64,000 nt of DNA, taken from Rhizorhabdus phycosphaerae (GTDB lineage Bacteria > Pseudomonadota > Alphaproteobacteria > Sphingomonadales > Sphingomonadaceae). A program made the translations under genes and the position numbers. Within the stretch, counting starts at the first letter, position 1. The number at the start of each line of letters is the position of its first letter. This document shows, one piece after another, positions 8,452-17,094 of the stretch. The stretch covers positions 558,001 to 622,000 of the forward strand of contig NZ_CP049107.1 in the NCBI RefSeq assembly GCF_011044255.1. The letters are read 5' to 3'. Under the pieces are notes generated by a model. The model was not told the origin of the DNA and made no database searches. It was given only the letters and a program-made list of their open reading frames with translations.

Positions 8452-10197
8452 ATGATGCTCGATCTCGTCCTGCGGATCGTCCGGTGGTTCGGGCGTCGGC
8501 TTCTCCTCTATGCGCTGCTCGTGGCGGCGATCGGCTTTGCGGCCATCGCGCTTCCCTGGCTTCGGCAACAAGTGGAGGGCGACCGCCAGGCCCGGCTCCA
8601 CCACGCCGCATTGCTGGACGCCCGCCGGACGCTGCAGCCCGCTGTCGCCGGCGCCGCCGCGCAGGTCTCCCGCCGGGTCGATGCGGCGCGGCAGGGCGGA
8701 CTCGGGGCGATCGACGCCCGGATTGTGGAAGTCGAGGCACAGCGGCAGGCGCTCGACCGCCGGATCGCCGCCACGCCCTCCTCGCTGATCCTCGTGGCGC
8801 AGGGCAATGACGCGCTCCTCCGGGCGAAACGCGACCAATTCGATCGGCTGCTGGCGGAACAGGAACTGGCTGGGCTGCGCGCGGCCCGCGCCGCGCTGCT
8901 CGCCGACCGCAATATGGTCGCCACCGCGCTCGACCTGCAAGCGCAGGCAACCGCGCTCCGACAGGCACAGGTCGCCTGCGACCAGGCGCAGGCCGCGCGC
9001 AAGAGTTATGAGGCACGCTGGCGCTGGCGGTGGCGCGCCTGGCTCGACAATGACGAACATCGCGCCCTCGTCCGCGCCGCCGACGGAGCCTGCGCCGATG
9101 CCGCCCGGCGACAGACCCTGCTCGACACCCGACAGGCCGCCGCACGCCGTGCGCGAGAGGCGCGCGACGGCCTCACCCGCACGGCCGACGACCTCGCCAT
9201 CGCAACCGCCGAGCGCACGCGGATCTGGACGGCGCAGTTCGACGCCGAGCTCGCTACTGCCCGCGCGGCATGGGCGTCGAGCTGGAGCGAGCGTCTGTAT
9301 CTCTGGGCCGATCGGCTCCATCTCGGGCGCATATTGACCGCCGCCGCCTGGGCCCTGCTCGCCATCATCCTGACCCCTTATGCGATCCGCCTCGTCTTCT
9401 TCTTCCTGCTGGCGCCCTATGCCGAGCGCCGCCGTTCGATCGCCCTGCGCAGCCCATCCGCTGGTGTTTCGGGTGCGGAGCCCGTCGCAATCCCGCTGCC
9501 GGGCCCCTCCTCGACCTCGGTTGCGATCCGCCTCGACGCCAATGAGGAACTGCTCGTGCGGCAGGACTATCTCCAGTCGGCCTCGCTCGACGGCAGCAAG
9601 GCGACGCGCTGGCTGCTCGACTGGCGCCACCCGCTGTCGAGCCTCGTCACCGGTCTCTGCTTCCTCACCCGGATAACCGGGGCTGGCGCGCTTACCACCG
9701 TTTCGGCCGTGCGCGATCCGCTGGCCGAGGTGCTGATCCTCGATCTTCCCGACGGCGCAGGCTGCGTGCTTCAGCCCCGCGCGCTCGCAGCGGTGGTCCA
9801 TCCGGCCGGCCGGCCGTTACGCATCACCAGCCACTGGCGCTTCTTCTCGCTCGCCGCCTGGCTCACCCTGCAGCTGCGCTACCTCCAGTTTCACGGCCCC
9901 GGCCGCCTCATCCTCAAAGGACGTCGTGGGATCCGTGTGGAAGCTGCTGAAAAAGGACGCATCTTTGGGCAGGCACAGCTCGTCGGCTTTTCCGCCGACC
10001 TCCACTATGCCGTCGCGCGAACCGAAACCTTCTGGCCCTATTTCCTGGGACGCGAGCCGCTGTTCAAGGACCGGGTCGAAGGTGGCGCGGGCCTGCTGAT
10101 CGTCGAGGAAGCGCCGCTGGCGGGAGCAGGCGGCGGAGCCCCCCGCCACGGCCTCGAGGGCGCCGCAGATGCCGCGCTCAAGCTGGTGGGGCTATGA
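8452..10197 (+). CDS. Membrane protein of unknown function with long helical region and C-terminal beta-rich domain
   Basis: This 581-aa protein was not recognised with confidence. A membrane helix lies at about 17-37. A long Ala/Arg/Gln-rich, probably coiled-coil segment runs to about 270. A hydrophobic hairpin (WALLAIILTPYAIRLVFFFL) lies near 297-322. The C-terminal about 240 residues (IRLDANEELLVRQDYL, FLTRITGAG, FHGPGRLILKG, DLHYAVARTETFWPYFLG) recall AIM24/TraP-like beta-prism proteins. The topology would place the coiled coil on one side of the inner membrane and the AIM24-like domain with the opposite end. It is monocistronic, followed by a tRNA gene on the other strand. Confidence 0.75.
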   Translation: MMLDLVLRIVRWFGRRLLLYALLVAAIGFAAIALPWLRQQVEGDRQARLHHAALLDARRTLQPAVAGAAAQVSRRVDAARQGGLGAIDARIVEVEAQRQALDRRIAATPSSLILVAQGNDALLRAKRDQFDRLLAEQELAGLRAARAALLADRNMVATALDLQAQATALRQAQVACDQAQAARKSYEARWRWRWRAWLDNDEHRALVRAADGACADAARRQTLLDTRQAAARRAREARDGLTRTADDLAIATAERTRIWTAQFDAELATARAAWASSWSERLYLWADRLHLGRILTAAAWALLAIILTPYAIRLVFFFLLAPYAERRRSIALRSPSAGVSGAEPVAIPLPGPSSTSVAIRLDANEELLVRQDYLQSASLDGSKATRWLLDWRHPLSSLVTGLCFLTRITGAGALTTVSAVRDPLAEVLILDLPDGAGCVLQPRALAAVVHPAGRPLRITSHWRFFSLAAWLTLQLRYLQFHGPGRLILKGRRGIRVEAAEKGRIFGQAQLVGFSADLHYAVARTETFWPYFLGREPLFKDRVEGGAGLLIVEEAPLAGAGGGAPRHGLEGAADAALKLVGL

Positions 10198-10203
10198 GGA
10201 GGA

Positions 10204-10280
10204 TGGTGACCCCGGCGCGATTCGAACGCGCGACCTTCTGCTTAGGAGGCAGACGCTCTATCCTGCTGAGCTACGGAGTC
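10204..10280 (-). tRNA. tRNA-Arg, anticodon CCU
   Basis: On the minus strand a full cloverleaf can be folded. Acceptor GACTCCG (10274-10280) pairs with CGGGGTC, the D-arm contains TAGCTCAGC, and the anticodon stem TCTGC/GCAGA encloses CTCCTAA with anticodon CCT. The T-arm has GTTCGAATC. CCA is encoded at the 3' end (10204-10206). It decodes AGG. Confidence 0.95.
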
Positions 10281-10350
10281 CCGGCCAAGGCTCATAGCGA
10301 GGCGCTTGCGCCGGGTCCAGAGCGGGCGCCATGAGGCGCGACAGCGGGGG

Positions 10351-10851
10351 TCAGTTCTCGCTGCCCGGCGGACGAACCGGCAGCGGCAACGGAGCGACAG
10401 GGATGCCCTCTTCGATCAGGGCCCTGGCTTCATCCGCGCTGGTCTGCCCATGGATCGGACGGCTGTCCTCCTCGCCCAGATGCATCGCCCGCGCGCGATC
10501 GGCGAAGCCCTTGCCGACATATTCGGAGCCTTCGAGGATCCTGGCCTGGATCTCGGCGATCCTGGCGACCATCTCCTTGAACTGCTCGGGCGCCGGCAGA
10601 TTGGCGCCAGCAGGCACGACCGCGCCGCCGGGAGCAGCGGCCGGCACCACGGCACGGCTAACAGAGTCGGACCGGCTATTGCCCTTGGGCGCGACATTCG
10701 GCGCCATGACGGCCTTCTCGACCTCGGACGATCCGCAATAGGGGCAGGACACCAGTCCCCTCGCCTTCTGATCCTCATAATCGGCCGAGGACCCGAACCA
10801 GATCTCGAACACATGGCCGGCGGGACGACAGGCCAGATCGAACACGATCAT
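10351..10851 (-). CDS. DUF1178 family protein
   Basis: This 166-aa protein starts with MIVFDLACRPAGHVFEIWF, continues with SSADYEDQKARGLVSCPYCG and EKAVMAPNVA. This is the DUF1178 pattern, with a CPYC zinc-ribbon-like knuckle. A variable Ala/Pro linker and a conserved C-terminal helical part (GKGFADRARAMHLGEED) follow. The start at 10851 overlaps the nitrilase stop by four bases (ATGA). Family function is unknown; the constant association with grxC and a nitrilase-like amidase suggests a thiol or small-molecule repair context. Confidence 0.9.
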   Translation of the reverse strand: MIVFDLACRPAGHVFEIWFGSSADYEDQKARGLVSCPYCGSSEVEKAVMAPNVAPKGNSRSDSVSRAVVPAAAPGGAVVPAGANLPAPEQFKEMVARIAEIQARILEGSEYVGKGFADRARAMHLGEEDSRPIHGQTSADEARALIEEGIPVAPLPLPVRPPGSEN

Positions 10852-11675
10852 GAGCAGGTCTCCACCGCACCGATGGGCCGACGGTGGCGCAGTGCGGGAA
10901 CGCGGGCGCGCACGTCGGTGAGCCGGTCCATGTCGATGTCGGCGAACCCGATGCCTTCGCTCTCCCCCATGTCGAGCAGCACTTCGCCCCAGGGGTCGAC
11001 CACCAGCGAATGACCGAAGGTCGCGCGCCCGTCCTCGTGCCGCCCGGTCTGGCCGGCTGCGACGACGAAGGCGCCGGCTTCGACCGCACGGGCGCGCAAC
11101 AGGACGTGCCAGTGCGCCTTGCCGGTCGGAACGGTGAAGGCCGCTGGGACCGACAATATCTCGGCCCCCGCATCGCTCAGCGCGCGGTACAGGTCGGGAA
11201 AGCGCATGTCGTAGCAGATGGACAGGCCGATCCGCGCCCAGGGGGTCGTCGCGATGACGCTCCGTTCGCCCGGCGCATAGGCCGCAGATTCGCGCCAGCT
11301 TTCGCCGGTGGGCAGGTCGACGTCGAACAGGTGCATCTTGTCGTAGCGCGCCCGGATCGAACCCAGGTCGTCGATGACGAAGCCGCGATTGACGAGCCGC
11401 CCGCCACTCCCGCCTTTCAGCGCCAGCGAACCAAGATGCACCCACAGGCCATGGTCACGCGCCGCAGTCCGCACCGACGCCAGGACCGGATCATCGCCCT
11501 CCTCGCTGAGATGTTCGGCGGCGCGCTTCCGATCCTGGTCGAGCAGGCCCGACATTTCGGGGGTGAAGAGCATGTCCGCCCCGCCGGCCTTCGCCTCCGC
11601 CATCGCGGCAACGAGCCGCGCGGCATTGGCCTCCGGATCGATGCCGGTGCGGCTTTGGAGGACGGCAATGCGCAT
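10848..11675 (-). CDS. Carbon-nitrogen hydrolase (nitrilase/omega-amidase family)
   Basis: This 275-aa protein opens with MRIAVLQSRTGIDPEANAAR. The catalytic triad is visible: Glu in FTPEMSG, Lys in YDKMHLFDVD, and Cys in GLSICYDMRFPDLY. The Nit1/Nit2-like branch hydrolyses amides such as deaminated glutathione or alpha-keto acid omega-amides. Its start overlaps the grxC stop by one base. Adjacency to glutaredoxin fits a glutathione-repair role, but the substrate is inferred. Confidence 0.9.
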   Translation of the reverse strand: MRIAVLQSRTGIDPEANAARLVAAMAEAKAGGADMLFTPEMSGLLDQDRKRAAEHLSEEGDDPVLASVRTAARDHGLWVHLGSLALKGGSGGRLVNRGFVIDDLGSIRARYDKMHLFDVDLPTGESWRESAAYAPGERSVIATTPWARIGLSICYDMRFPDLYRALSDAGAEILSVPAAFTVPTGKAHWHVLLRARAVEAGAFVVAAGQTGRHEDGRATFGHSLVVDPWGEVLLDMGESEGIGFADIDMDRLTDVRARVPALRHRRPIGAVETCS

Positions 11676-11932
11676 CAGGCGGCAAGCAGCGGGTCGAGCT
11701 TGCCCGCACGGTCGAGCGCGTGGATATCGTCGCAGCCGCCGACAGGGCTGCCGTCGATGAAGATCTGGGGCACGGTCGAACCGCCCTTGGCGCGTTCGAT
11801 CATCTCGGCGCGCTTCGGGCCGCCCATGCTGATATCATATTCCTCATAATCGACTCCCTTGCTCTGCAGCAGCGACTTCGCGCGCGAGCAATAGGGGCAG
11901 AACGCCTTGGTGTAGATTTCGACCTTTGCCAT
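11675..11932 (-). CDS. grxC: Glutaredoxin 3
   Basis: This 85-aa dithiol glutaredoxin has the active site CPYC at residues 12-15 (TKAFCPYCSRAK), the TVPQIFID segment with cis-Pro, and the glutathione-binding GGCDDIHALD. Length and motifs are those of bacterial Grx3. It reduces disulfides and glutathione mixed disulfides in the cytoplasm. It is translationally linked to the downstream nitrilase. Confidence 0.95.
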   Translation of the reverse strand: MAKVEIYTKAFCPYCSRAKSLLQSKGVDYEEYDISMGGPKRAEMIERAKGGSTVPQIFIDGSPVGGCDDIHALDRAGKLDPLLAA

Positions 11933-11983
11933 GAGCCTCGATTTCCTTGCTTTCGCCCGAGATGTTGTCGCCGGGCCCGATTG

Positions 11984-12709
11984 TCAACGCGCGGGATCGT
12001 CGTCACGCACCACGCGCGCCCAGCAGAGCAGTTCGACCCGGGCCGCCCCTGCCCGCTTGAGCGCCCGGGCGCAGGCATTGGCGGTCGCGCCGGTGGTGTA
12101 GACATCGTCGATGAGCAGCACCTTGCGCCCCTTGACCAGGGTGCGGTCGCGTACCGCAAAGGCCCCGCGAACCGTCTTCGCCCGCGCGACAGGCCCCTGG
12201 CCCCGCAACGGAGGGGTTGCCCGGGTGCGCTCGACCAGATCGAGTGCCAGGCTGTGCCTTCCCTCCTCGGCGAGCGCGCGGGCGATCAGCGCGGACTGGT
12301 TATAGCCACGGCTCCAGATTCGCCAGCGGTGGAGCGGGACCGGCGCGAGCAACCAGTCGTCTCCGGGCGGCAAATGTCGCCGCATCTGGATCGCAACCGT
12401 CCGCGCGATGCCCGGCCGCCTCCCATATTTGAGCTTGAGCGCCAGCGCCCGCGCGATCGGCCCGTAGACGACCGCCGCACGCATCGCGTCATAGGCGGGC
12501 GGATCGGCAAGGCAGGCACCGCACTCCGCGTCCTTGCCTGGGTCGATCTCGAACGGCTCGCCGCACCGTCGGCACTGCGGCGCGCCAAGGAACCGCATCG
12601 CCGTCCAGCAATCCAGACAGAACTGATGGGGCCCAGCTGCGATCGTGCCGCAGCCGGGGCAGCGCGGGGGCAGCGCGAAACGCAGCGCCGCATCGGTCAT
12701 GCCCGCCAT
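11984..12709 (-). CDS. comF: ComF family phosphoribosyltransferase-like protein
   Basis: The roughly 240-aa protein has N-terminal zinc-binding Cys pairs (CPGCG, CLDCW, CRRCGEPF, CGACL). A type I PRTase fold follows with the PRPP-binding loop VLLIDDVYTTGATANACA, and RGYNQSALIARALA is the ComF signature. The family takes part in handling imported DNA and possibly purine salvage. Start choices at 12700, 12709, 12718 and 12727 are all in frame. I chose 12709 to keep clear of the divergent methyltransferase, but this is uncertain by a few codons. Confidence 0.9.
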   Translation of the reverse strand: MAGMTDAALRFALPPRCPGCGTIAAGPHQFCLDCWTAMRFLGAPQCRRCGEPFEIDPGKDAECGACLADPPAYDAMRAAVVYGPIARALALKLKYGRRPGIARTVAIQMRRHLPPGDDWLLAPVPLHRWRIWSRGYNQSALIARALAEEGRHSLALDLVERTRATPPLRGQGPVARAKTVRGAFAVRDRTLVKGRKVLLIDDVYTTGATANACARALKRAGAARVELLCWARVVRDDDPAR

Positions 12710-12805
12710 CGCACGCATCACGCCCATGCCGCCCTGCCCCCGCTGCCCGTGCCGGCCACCAACGCCGCTTGTCACGCACGACGCACGGCGGCACAAGCGC
12801 GCATC

Positions 12806-13675
12806 ATGGATCAGCCCGAGATTTTCGACCGCCGCCTGCGGCGCCTGCGCCGCAACCGCGCCGCACAGGACTTCGCGGCGCATGACTTCCTGATCGATCA
12901 TATGGCAAGCGAGCTTGCCGAACGGCTGGCGATGGTCACCCGCCGTTTCGATCGCGCCCTGCTCCTCGGCTGTCACGACGGACGCCTGTCAGCCTATTTC
13001 ACCGCGCCAGACCGCCGGCTCTTCGCCGCCGATCCCGGTTTCGCCTTCGCCCGAGCCAGCGGCGGAATCCAGTGCGACGAGGATCGCCTCCCCTTCGCCG
13101 ATGGCAGCTTCGACCTGATCGTGGCGCTGGGGACACTCGACGGTGTCAACGACCTGCCGGGCGCGCTCTCGCTTGCGCGGCGCGCGCTGCGTCCCGACGG
13201 CTTGTTTCTCGGGGCCTTTCTCGGTGCGGGAAGCCTTTCCTGGCTGCGCGGTGCGCTGATGGAAGCCGACGAAGCGGCAGGCGGCGGGGTAGCGCCGCGT
13301 ATTCACCCGCAGGTCGACGTGCGCTCGGCAGGCGACCTCCTGTCGCGCGCGGGCTTTGCGCTTCCGGTGGCCGACGGCGAGCGGCTCGATGTCGGTTACG
13401 GCGATCCGATAAAGCTCCTTCATGATCTGCGCGGCATGGCAGGCGGCAACATCCTGCTCTCCCGTCCACGCCACCTGTCCGGCGGTCGCGCCTGGCTGGG
13501 GGCGTTGTTCGAAGCCTTTCAGCGGGCCACCGACCCGGATGGTCGGGTGCGCGAGCGCTTCGAGATCGTCTATCTGTCGGGATGGGCGCCCGACCCGGGA
13601 CAGCCAAAGCCGGCCCGGCGCGGCAGCGCCACCGCCTCGCTGGCCGACGCGCTCCGGGCGCCAAAGCCGCGATAA
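12806..13675 (+). CDS. SAM-dependent methyltransferase (BioC/NDUFAF5-like)
   Basis: This 289-aa class I methyltransferase starts MDQPEIFDRRLRRLRRNRAA, like the mitochondrial complex I assembly factor NDUFAF5. The SAM site is LLLGCHDGRLS, followed by EDRLPFADGSFDLIVALGTL and a C-terminal YLSGW motif typical of this branch. NDUFAF5 hydroxylates a complex I arginine, and the bacterial members are only inferred to act similarly or in biotin-like chemistry. It is divergent from comF. Confidence 0.8.
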   Translation: MDQPEIFDRRLRRLRRNRAAQDFAAHDFLIDHMASELAERLAMVTRRFDRALLLGCHDGRLSAYFTAPDRRLFAADPGFAFARASGGIQCDEDRLPFADGSFDLIVALGTLDGVNDLPGALSLARRALRPDGLFLGAFLGAGSLSWLRGALMEADEAAGGGVAPRIHPQVDVRSAGDLLSRAGFALPVADGERLDVGYGDPIKLLHDLRGMAGGNILLSRPRHLSGGRAWLGALFEAFQRATDPDGRVRERFEIVYLSGWAPDPGQPKPARRGSATASLADALRAPKPR

Positions 13676-13787
13676 TCCTTGGCCCCTGCGGCGCAGCCTG
13701 GTGAAAGCCTATGGACTTACGCCGCGCCCTGCGTGTATGGAGCGCCGCATATGACGCGGTTCAGCGCCCTTCTCCTGCTTCGACTTA

Positions 13788-13803
13788 CGCGCCCTTAGGC
13801 GCG
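13788..13803 (+). other. Short GC-rich hairpin between the methyltransferase gene and leuA
   Basis: CGCGCC and GGCGCG form a perfect six-base stem around CTTA, followed by GTTTCC. It could end the methyltransferase transcript or sit in the leuA leader. The run of T is too short to call a terminator. I found no leucine-rich leader peptide in the 223-bp gap. Confidence 0.3.
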
Positions 13804-13898
13804 CGTTTCCGCTTGTGGCCAGGATCGGCCCGACAAGCCACGGCGTCTAAGGGTCAGAATATCACCCCGAATGACAACCCTGCACAGGAGCAGGTACC

Positions 13899-15440
13899 GT
13901 GACCAAGAATATCAAGATTTTCGACACCACCCTGCGCGACGGGGAGCAGTCTCCCGGTTGCTCGATGAACCTCGAGGAAAAGCTGCAGGTCGCAGCCCAG
14001 CTCGAGACGCTGGGCGTGGACATCATCGAAGCCGGCTTTGCCATTGCCTCCCCCGGCGACTTCGAAGCCGTTTCGGAGGTCGCGCGCCAGTGCAAGAAGG
14101 CGACAGTCGCCAGCCTCGCCCGTGCGGCACAGGCCGATATCGAGCGCGCCTGGGAAGCCGTGCAACATGCCGTGGCACCGCGCATCCACACCTTCATCGC
14201 CACCTCGCCGCTCCACATGCGGGTTAAGCTGAACAAGTCGCCCGAAGAAGTGCTGGAGGCGATCGACCGGACTGTCCGGATGGCGCGCAACCTGTGCCCG
14301 GACGTCGAATGGTCGGCCGAGGACGCCACCCGCTCCGAGCCCGATTTCCTCGCTCGCGCGATCGAGGTCGCCATCGCCGCCGGCGCTCGCACGATCAACC
14401 TGCCCGACACCGTCGGCTACGGCACGCCCGAAACCTATGGCGCGATGTTCCGCGACATGATCAATCGCGTGCCCAATGCCGATCTCGCGGTGTTCTCGAC
14501 CCACTGCCACAATGATCTGGGCCTTGCCGTGGCCAACACGCTGGCGGCCGTCATGGCCGGCGCGGGTCAGGTCGAATCGACGATCAACGGCATCGGCGAA
14601 CGCGCCGGCAATGCCGCCGTCGAGGAAATCGCGATGGCGCTGCGCGTCCGGCAGGACGTGATGCCCTACGCCACGAACATCGTCGCGAACGAGATCACGC
14701 GTTCGTCGCGGCTGATCTCGGGCATCACCGGTTTCCAGGTGCAGCCGAACAAGGCGATCGTCGGCGCCAATGCCTTCGCGCATGAAAGCGGCATTCACCA
14801 GGACGGGATGATCAAGGACAGCTCGACCTACGAGATCATGACGCCGGAGAGCGTGGGCCTGACCCACAGCAATCTGGTCATGGGCAAGCATTCGGGCCGC
14901 GCCGCCTTCCGCCAGAAGCTCGAAGAGCTGGGCTATACGCTGGGCGACAACGCCTTCCAGGACGCCTTCGGCCGGTTCAAGCAGCTCGCCGATGCCAAGA
15001 AGGCTGTCTATGACGAGGACATCATCGCGCTGGTCGACGACGAGGTTCTGCGCGGTCACGACGCCATCCAGGTGAAGGAAGTCGAGGTCTATTGCGGATC
15101 GAACGGCCCGCAGCGCGCCATCCTGACGCTGGAAGTCGATGGCGAGGAAAAGACCGTTACGTCGCGCGGCAACGGCCCGGTCGACGCGCTCTTCAACGCG
15201 ATCCGTCTGATCGTCCCGCACGACAGCTCGGTGCTCGAGCGCTACGAGGTCCATGCGGTCACCGGCGGCACCGACGCGCAGGCGGAAGTCTCCGTCCTGC
15301 TGTCTGAAAATGGCCGCACGACGCGCGGTCGCGGCGCGCATCAGGATACGATGGTCGCTTCGGTCCGCGCCTATGTGAACGCGCTCAACAAGATGATGGT
15401 GAAGCGCGGCCGCGCGCCGGTGGACGCCAGGGTCGGCTGA
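13899..15440 (+). CDS. leuA: 2-isopropylmalate synthase
   Basis: This 513-aa protein catalyses the first committed step of leucine synthesis, condensing acetyl-CoA with 2-ketoisovalerate. The metal-binding FDTTLRDGEQSPG is at the N-terminus. HCHNDLG and GIGERAGNAAVEE are in the barrel. The C-terminal roughly 130 residues (EVYCGSNGPQRAILTLEVDG) form the leucine-feedback domain. The start codon is GTG at 13899, preceded by the purine-rich AGGAGCAGG. Length matches bacterial LeuA type I. A strong terminator follows. Confidence 0.97.
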   Translation: MTKNIKIFDTTLRDGEQSPGCSMNLEEKLQVAAQLETLGVDIIEAGFAIASPGDFEAVSEVARQCKKATVASLARAAQADIERAWEAVQHAVAPRIHTFIATSPLHMRVKLNKSPEEVLEAIDRTVRMARNLCPDVEWSAEDATRSEPDFLARAIEVAIAAGARTINLPDTVGYGTPETYGAMFRDMINRVPNADLAVFSTHCHNDLGLAVANTLAAVMAGAGQVESTINGIGERAGNAAVEEIAMALRVRQDVMPYATNIVANEITRSSRLISGITGFQVQPNKAIVGANAFAHESGIHQDGMIKDSSTYEIMTPESVGLTHSNLVMGKHSGRAAFRQKLEELGYTLGDNAFQDAFGRFKQLADAKKAVYDEDIIALVDDEVLRGHDAIQVKEVEVYCGSNGPQRAILTLEVDGEEKTVTSRGNGPVDALFNAIRLIVPHDSSVLERYEVHAVTGGTDAQAEVSVLLSENGRTTRGRGAHQDTMVASVRAYVNALNKMMVKRGRAPVDARVG

Positions 15441-15459
15441 GCCTCCAAGCCGGCCAAAC

Positions 15460-15505
15460 GGGAACGGCTTCACCCAATCGGGTCGAAGCCGTTCCCCTTT
15501 TCCCC
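15460..15505 (+). terminator. Intrinsic terminator of leuA
   Basis: A twelve-base perfect stem (GGGAACGGCTTC with GAAGCCGTTCCC) encloses a 13-base loop and is followed by CTTTTC. It starts 20 bases after the leuA stop. Confidence 0.85.
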
Positions 15506-15525
15506 CGTTTTCGAAGAAAGCGAAG

Positions 15526-16464
15526 ATGATGAAGCCTTCCGCCGATCATGGCGTTCGCTGGCGGCTGATCGGCTTCGCCCTGTCCGCGACGGGCTCCCTT
15601 CTGTTCGCGCTCAAGGGCATTCTCATCAAGCTGATCTATGTCTACGGCATCGACACGACCGCGCTGCTCGCGATCCGCATGGGCCTGTCGCTGCCGATCT
15701 TCCTCGGCGTAGGCCTGTTCGAGTGGATCCGCCGCCTGCCCGCCGACCGGCCGGACGCGAAATCGCTCGGGCTCGCTGCCGCTATCGGGGTACTCGGCTA
15801 TCATTGCTCGTCCTGGCTCGACTTCGAGGGGTTGCAGACGCTTGAGGCCCAGACCGAGCGGCTGATCCTCTTCACCTATCCTTTTCTCGTCATCATCTTC
15901 GGGCGGATGATCTTCGGCCACCGGCTGCGCGCCCATGCGCTGGGCGGTGCCGGGCTTGCCTATGCCGGGCTCGCCGTGATGTTCGGCGCCGAGCCGGCAA
16001 GGCTCAGCCCATCGATGCTGACGGGCGCGACGCTGGTGTTCGGCGCCGCGGCGACCTTCGCGCTCTACCAACTGTTCGCCCGCGAGCTGATCCTGCGCTG
16101 CGGCCCGGCGCTGTTCACCGCCGTCGCGATGAGCGCGGCGTCGGTTTCGCTGATCGCGCAATTCCTGCTCACCCGCGATATCGGCGAGCTGGCAGCACCC
16201 GCGCCAGCCTGGCGACTGATGGTCGCGCTGGCGATCTTCTCGACTGTCGTTCCGACCTTTCTGATGTCGGCCGGCACGGCGCGGATCGGCGCGCAGGGAA
16301 CGGCGATCATCTCGACCGTGAGCCCTCTCCTTACCATCATTCTCGCCGTGGCGATCCTGGCCGAACCCTTTGGCTGGCCCGAAGCGGTCGGGACGCTGCT
16401 GGTCATCGGCGGCACCGGACTGTTCACCCTGATCGAAACCCGGAGCCAGCGTCGAGCGCGTTGA
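15526..16464 (+). CDS. EamA/DMT-family inner-membrane transporter
   Basis: This 312-aa protein contains two EamA repeats with about ten hydrophobic helices. Features include LLFALKGILIKLIYVYGID near the start, the repeat motif FEGLQTLEAQTERLILFTYPF, and the second repeat LFARELILRCGPALFTAVAM ending with LLVIGGTGLFTLIETR. Family members export metabolites and amino acids. The position after leuA invites an amino acid role, but a terminator separates them and no substrate can be read from sequence. Confidence 0.88.
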   Translation: MMKPSADHGVRWRLIGFALSATGSLLFALKGILIKLIYVYGIDTTALLAIRMGLSLPIFLGVGLFEWIRRLPADRPDAKSLGLAAAIGVLGYHCSSWLDFEGLQTLEAQTERLILFTYPFLVIIFGRMIFGHRLRAHALGGAGLAYAGLAVMFGAEPARLSPSMLTGATLVFGAAATFALYQLFARELILRCGPALFTAVAMSAASVSLIAQFLLTRDIGELAAPAPAWRLMVALAIFSTVVPTFLMSAGTARIGAQGTAIISTVSPLLTIILAVAILAEPFGWPEAVGTLLVIGGTGLFTLIETRSQRRAR

Positions 16465-16513
16465 CAGGTCACGCCGATCGGCGCAGCCCGTCGCCCACTA
16501 TCAGGAGGACGAC

Positions 16514-17086
16514 ATGGCGCTCACGGCATTGCTCATTCCCACCTTCCGCCAGATGCTCCGGGCGCTCGACGGCTGGCTGGGCAAGGCGGCCGACCATTGG
16601 ACCGCAGAAGGCCGGAACCCCGACGATATTCTCGCGCTCCGGCTCGCGCCCGACATGTATCCGCTCGCTTCGCAGCTCCGCTTTGCCTGCTTCCAGGCAC
16701 AGGAGCCAGTGTGGCGCCTGCGCGGATTGGCCATGCCCGACGAACTGCTGGCCCTCCGAGCGGGTGCCTGGAGCCCAGGTGGGGACGGTGAGACGCTCGA
16801 AGAGGCACGGATGCACATCGCAGGGGCGATCGATCTACTGGGATCGGTCACGCCGGATGCGCTCGATGCCCATGCGGGACAACCGATCGCACTCGAACTG
16901 CCGAACGGCATGATCTTCGACATGGACGGCACGAGCTATGCCCGCGACTGGGCGCTCCCCCAATTCTATTTTCACAGCACGACCGCCTATGCGATCCTGC
17001 GCAGCCATGGCGTACCGCTCGGCAAGCCCGACTACGTCCCGCAGATGTTCGCCTATATTCGGCCCGGCACTATGCCCACGACGTAA
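16514..17086 (+). CDS. DUF1993 family protein
   Basis: This 190-aa protein shows the DUF1993 pattern: the IPTFRQMLRALDGWLGKA opening, RLAPDMYPLASQLRFACFQA, and the final ALPQFYFHSTTAYAILRSHG with GVPLGKPDY. The fold is probably a DinB-like four-helix bundle. The function is unknown. It begins 49 bp after the EamA gene and converges with the molybdopterin gene, eight bases separating their stops. Confidence 0.88.
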   Translation: MALTALLIPTFRQMLRALDGWLGKAADHWTAEGRNPDDILALRLAPDMYPLASQLRFACFQAQEPVWRLRGLAMPDELLALRAGAWSPGGDGETLEEARMHIAGAIDLLGSVTPDALDAHAGQPIALELPNGMIFDMDGTSYARDWALPQFYFHSTTAYAILRSHGVPLGKPDYVPQMFAYIRPGTMPTT

Positions 17087-17094
17087 CGCCCCGA

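Noticed and set aside
8329-9801. 490-codon minus-strand frame opposite the 581-aa membrane protein
   Set aside because: Composition is Gly/Arg/Glu-rich without a motif, and the plus strand shows two membrane segments and a coherent C-terminal domain.
13676-13898. Possible leucine leader peptide or attenuator before leuA
   Set aside because: No short ORF with clustered Leu codons and no alternative terminator/antiterminator pair was found; only a six-base hairpin.
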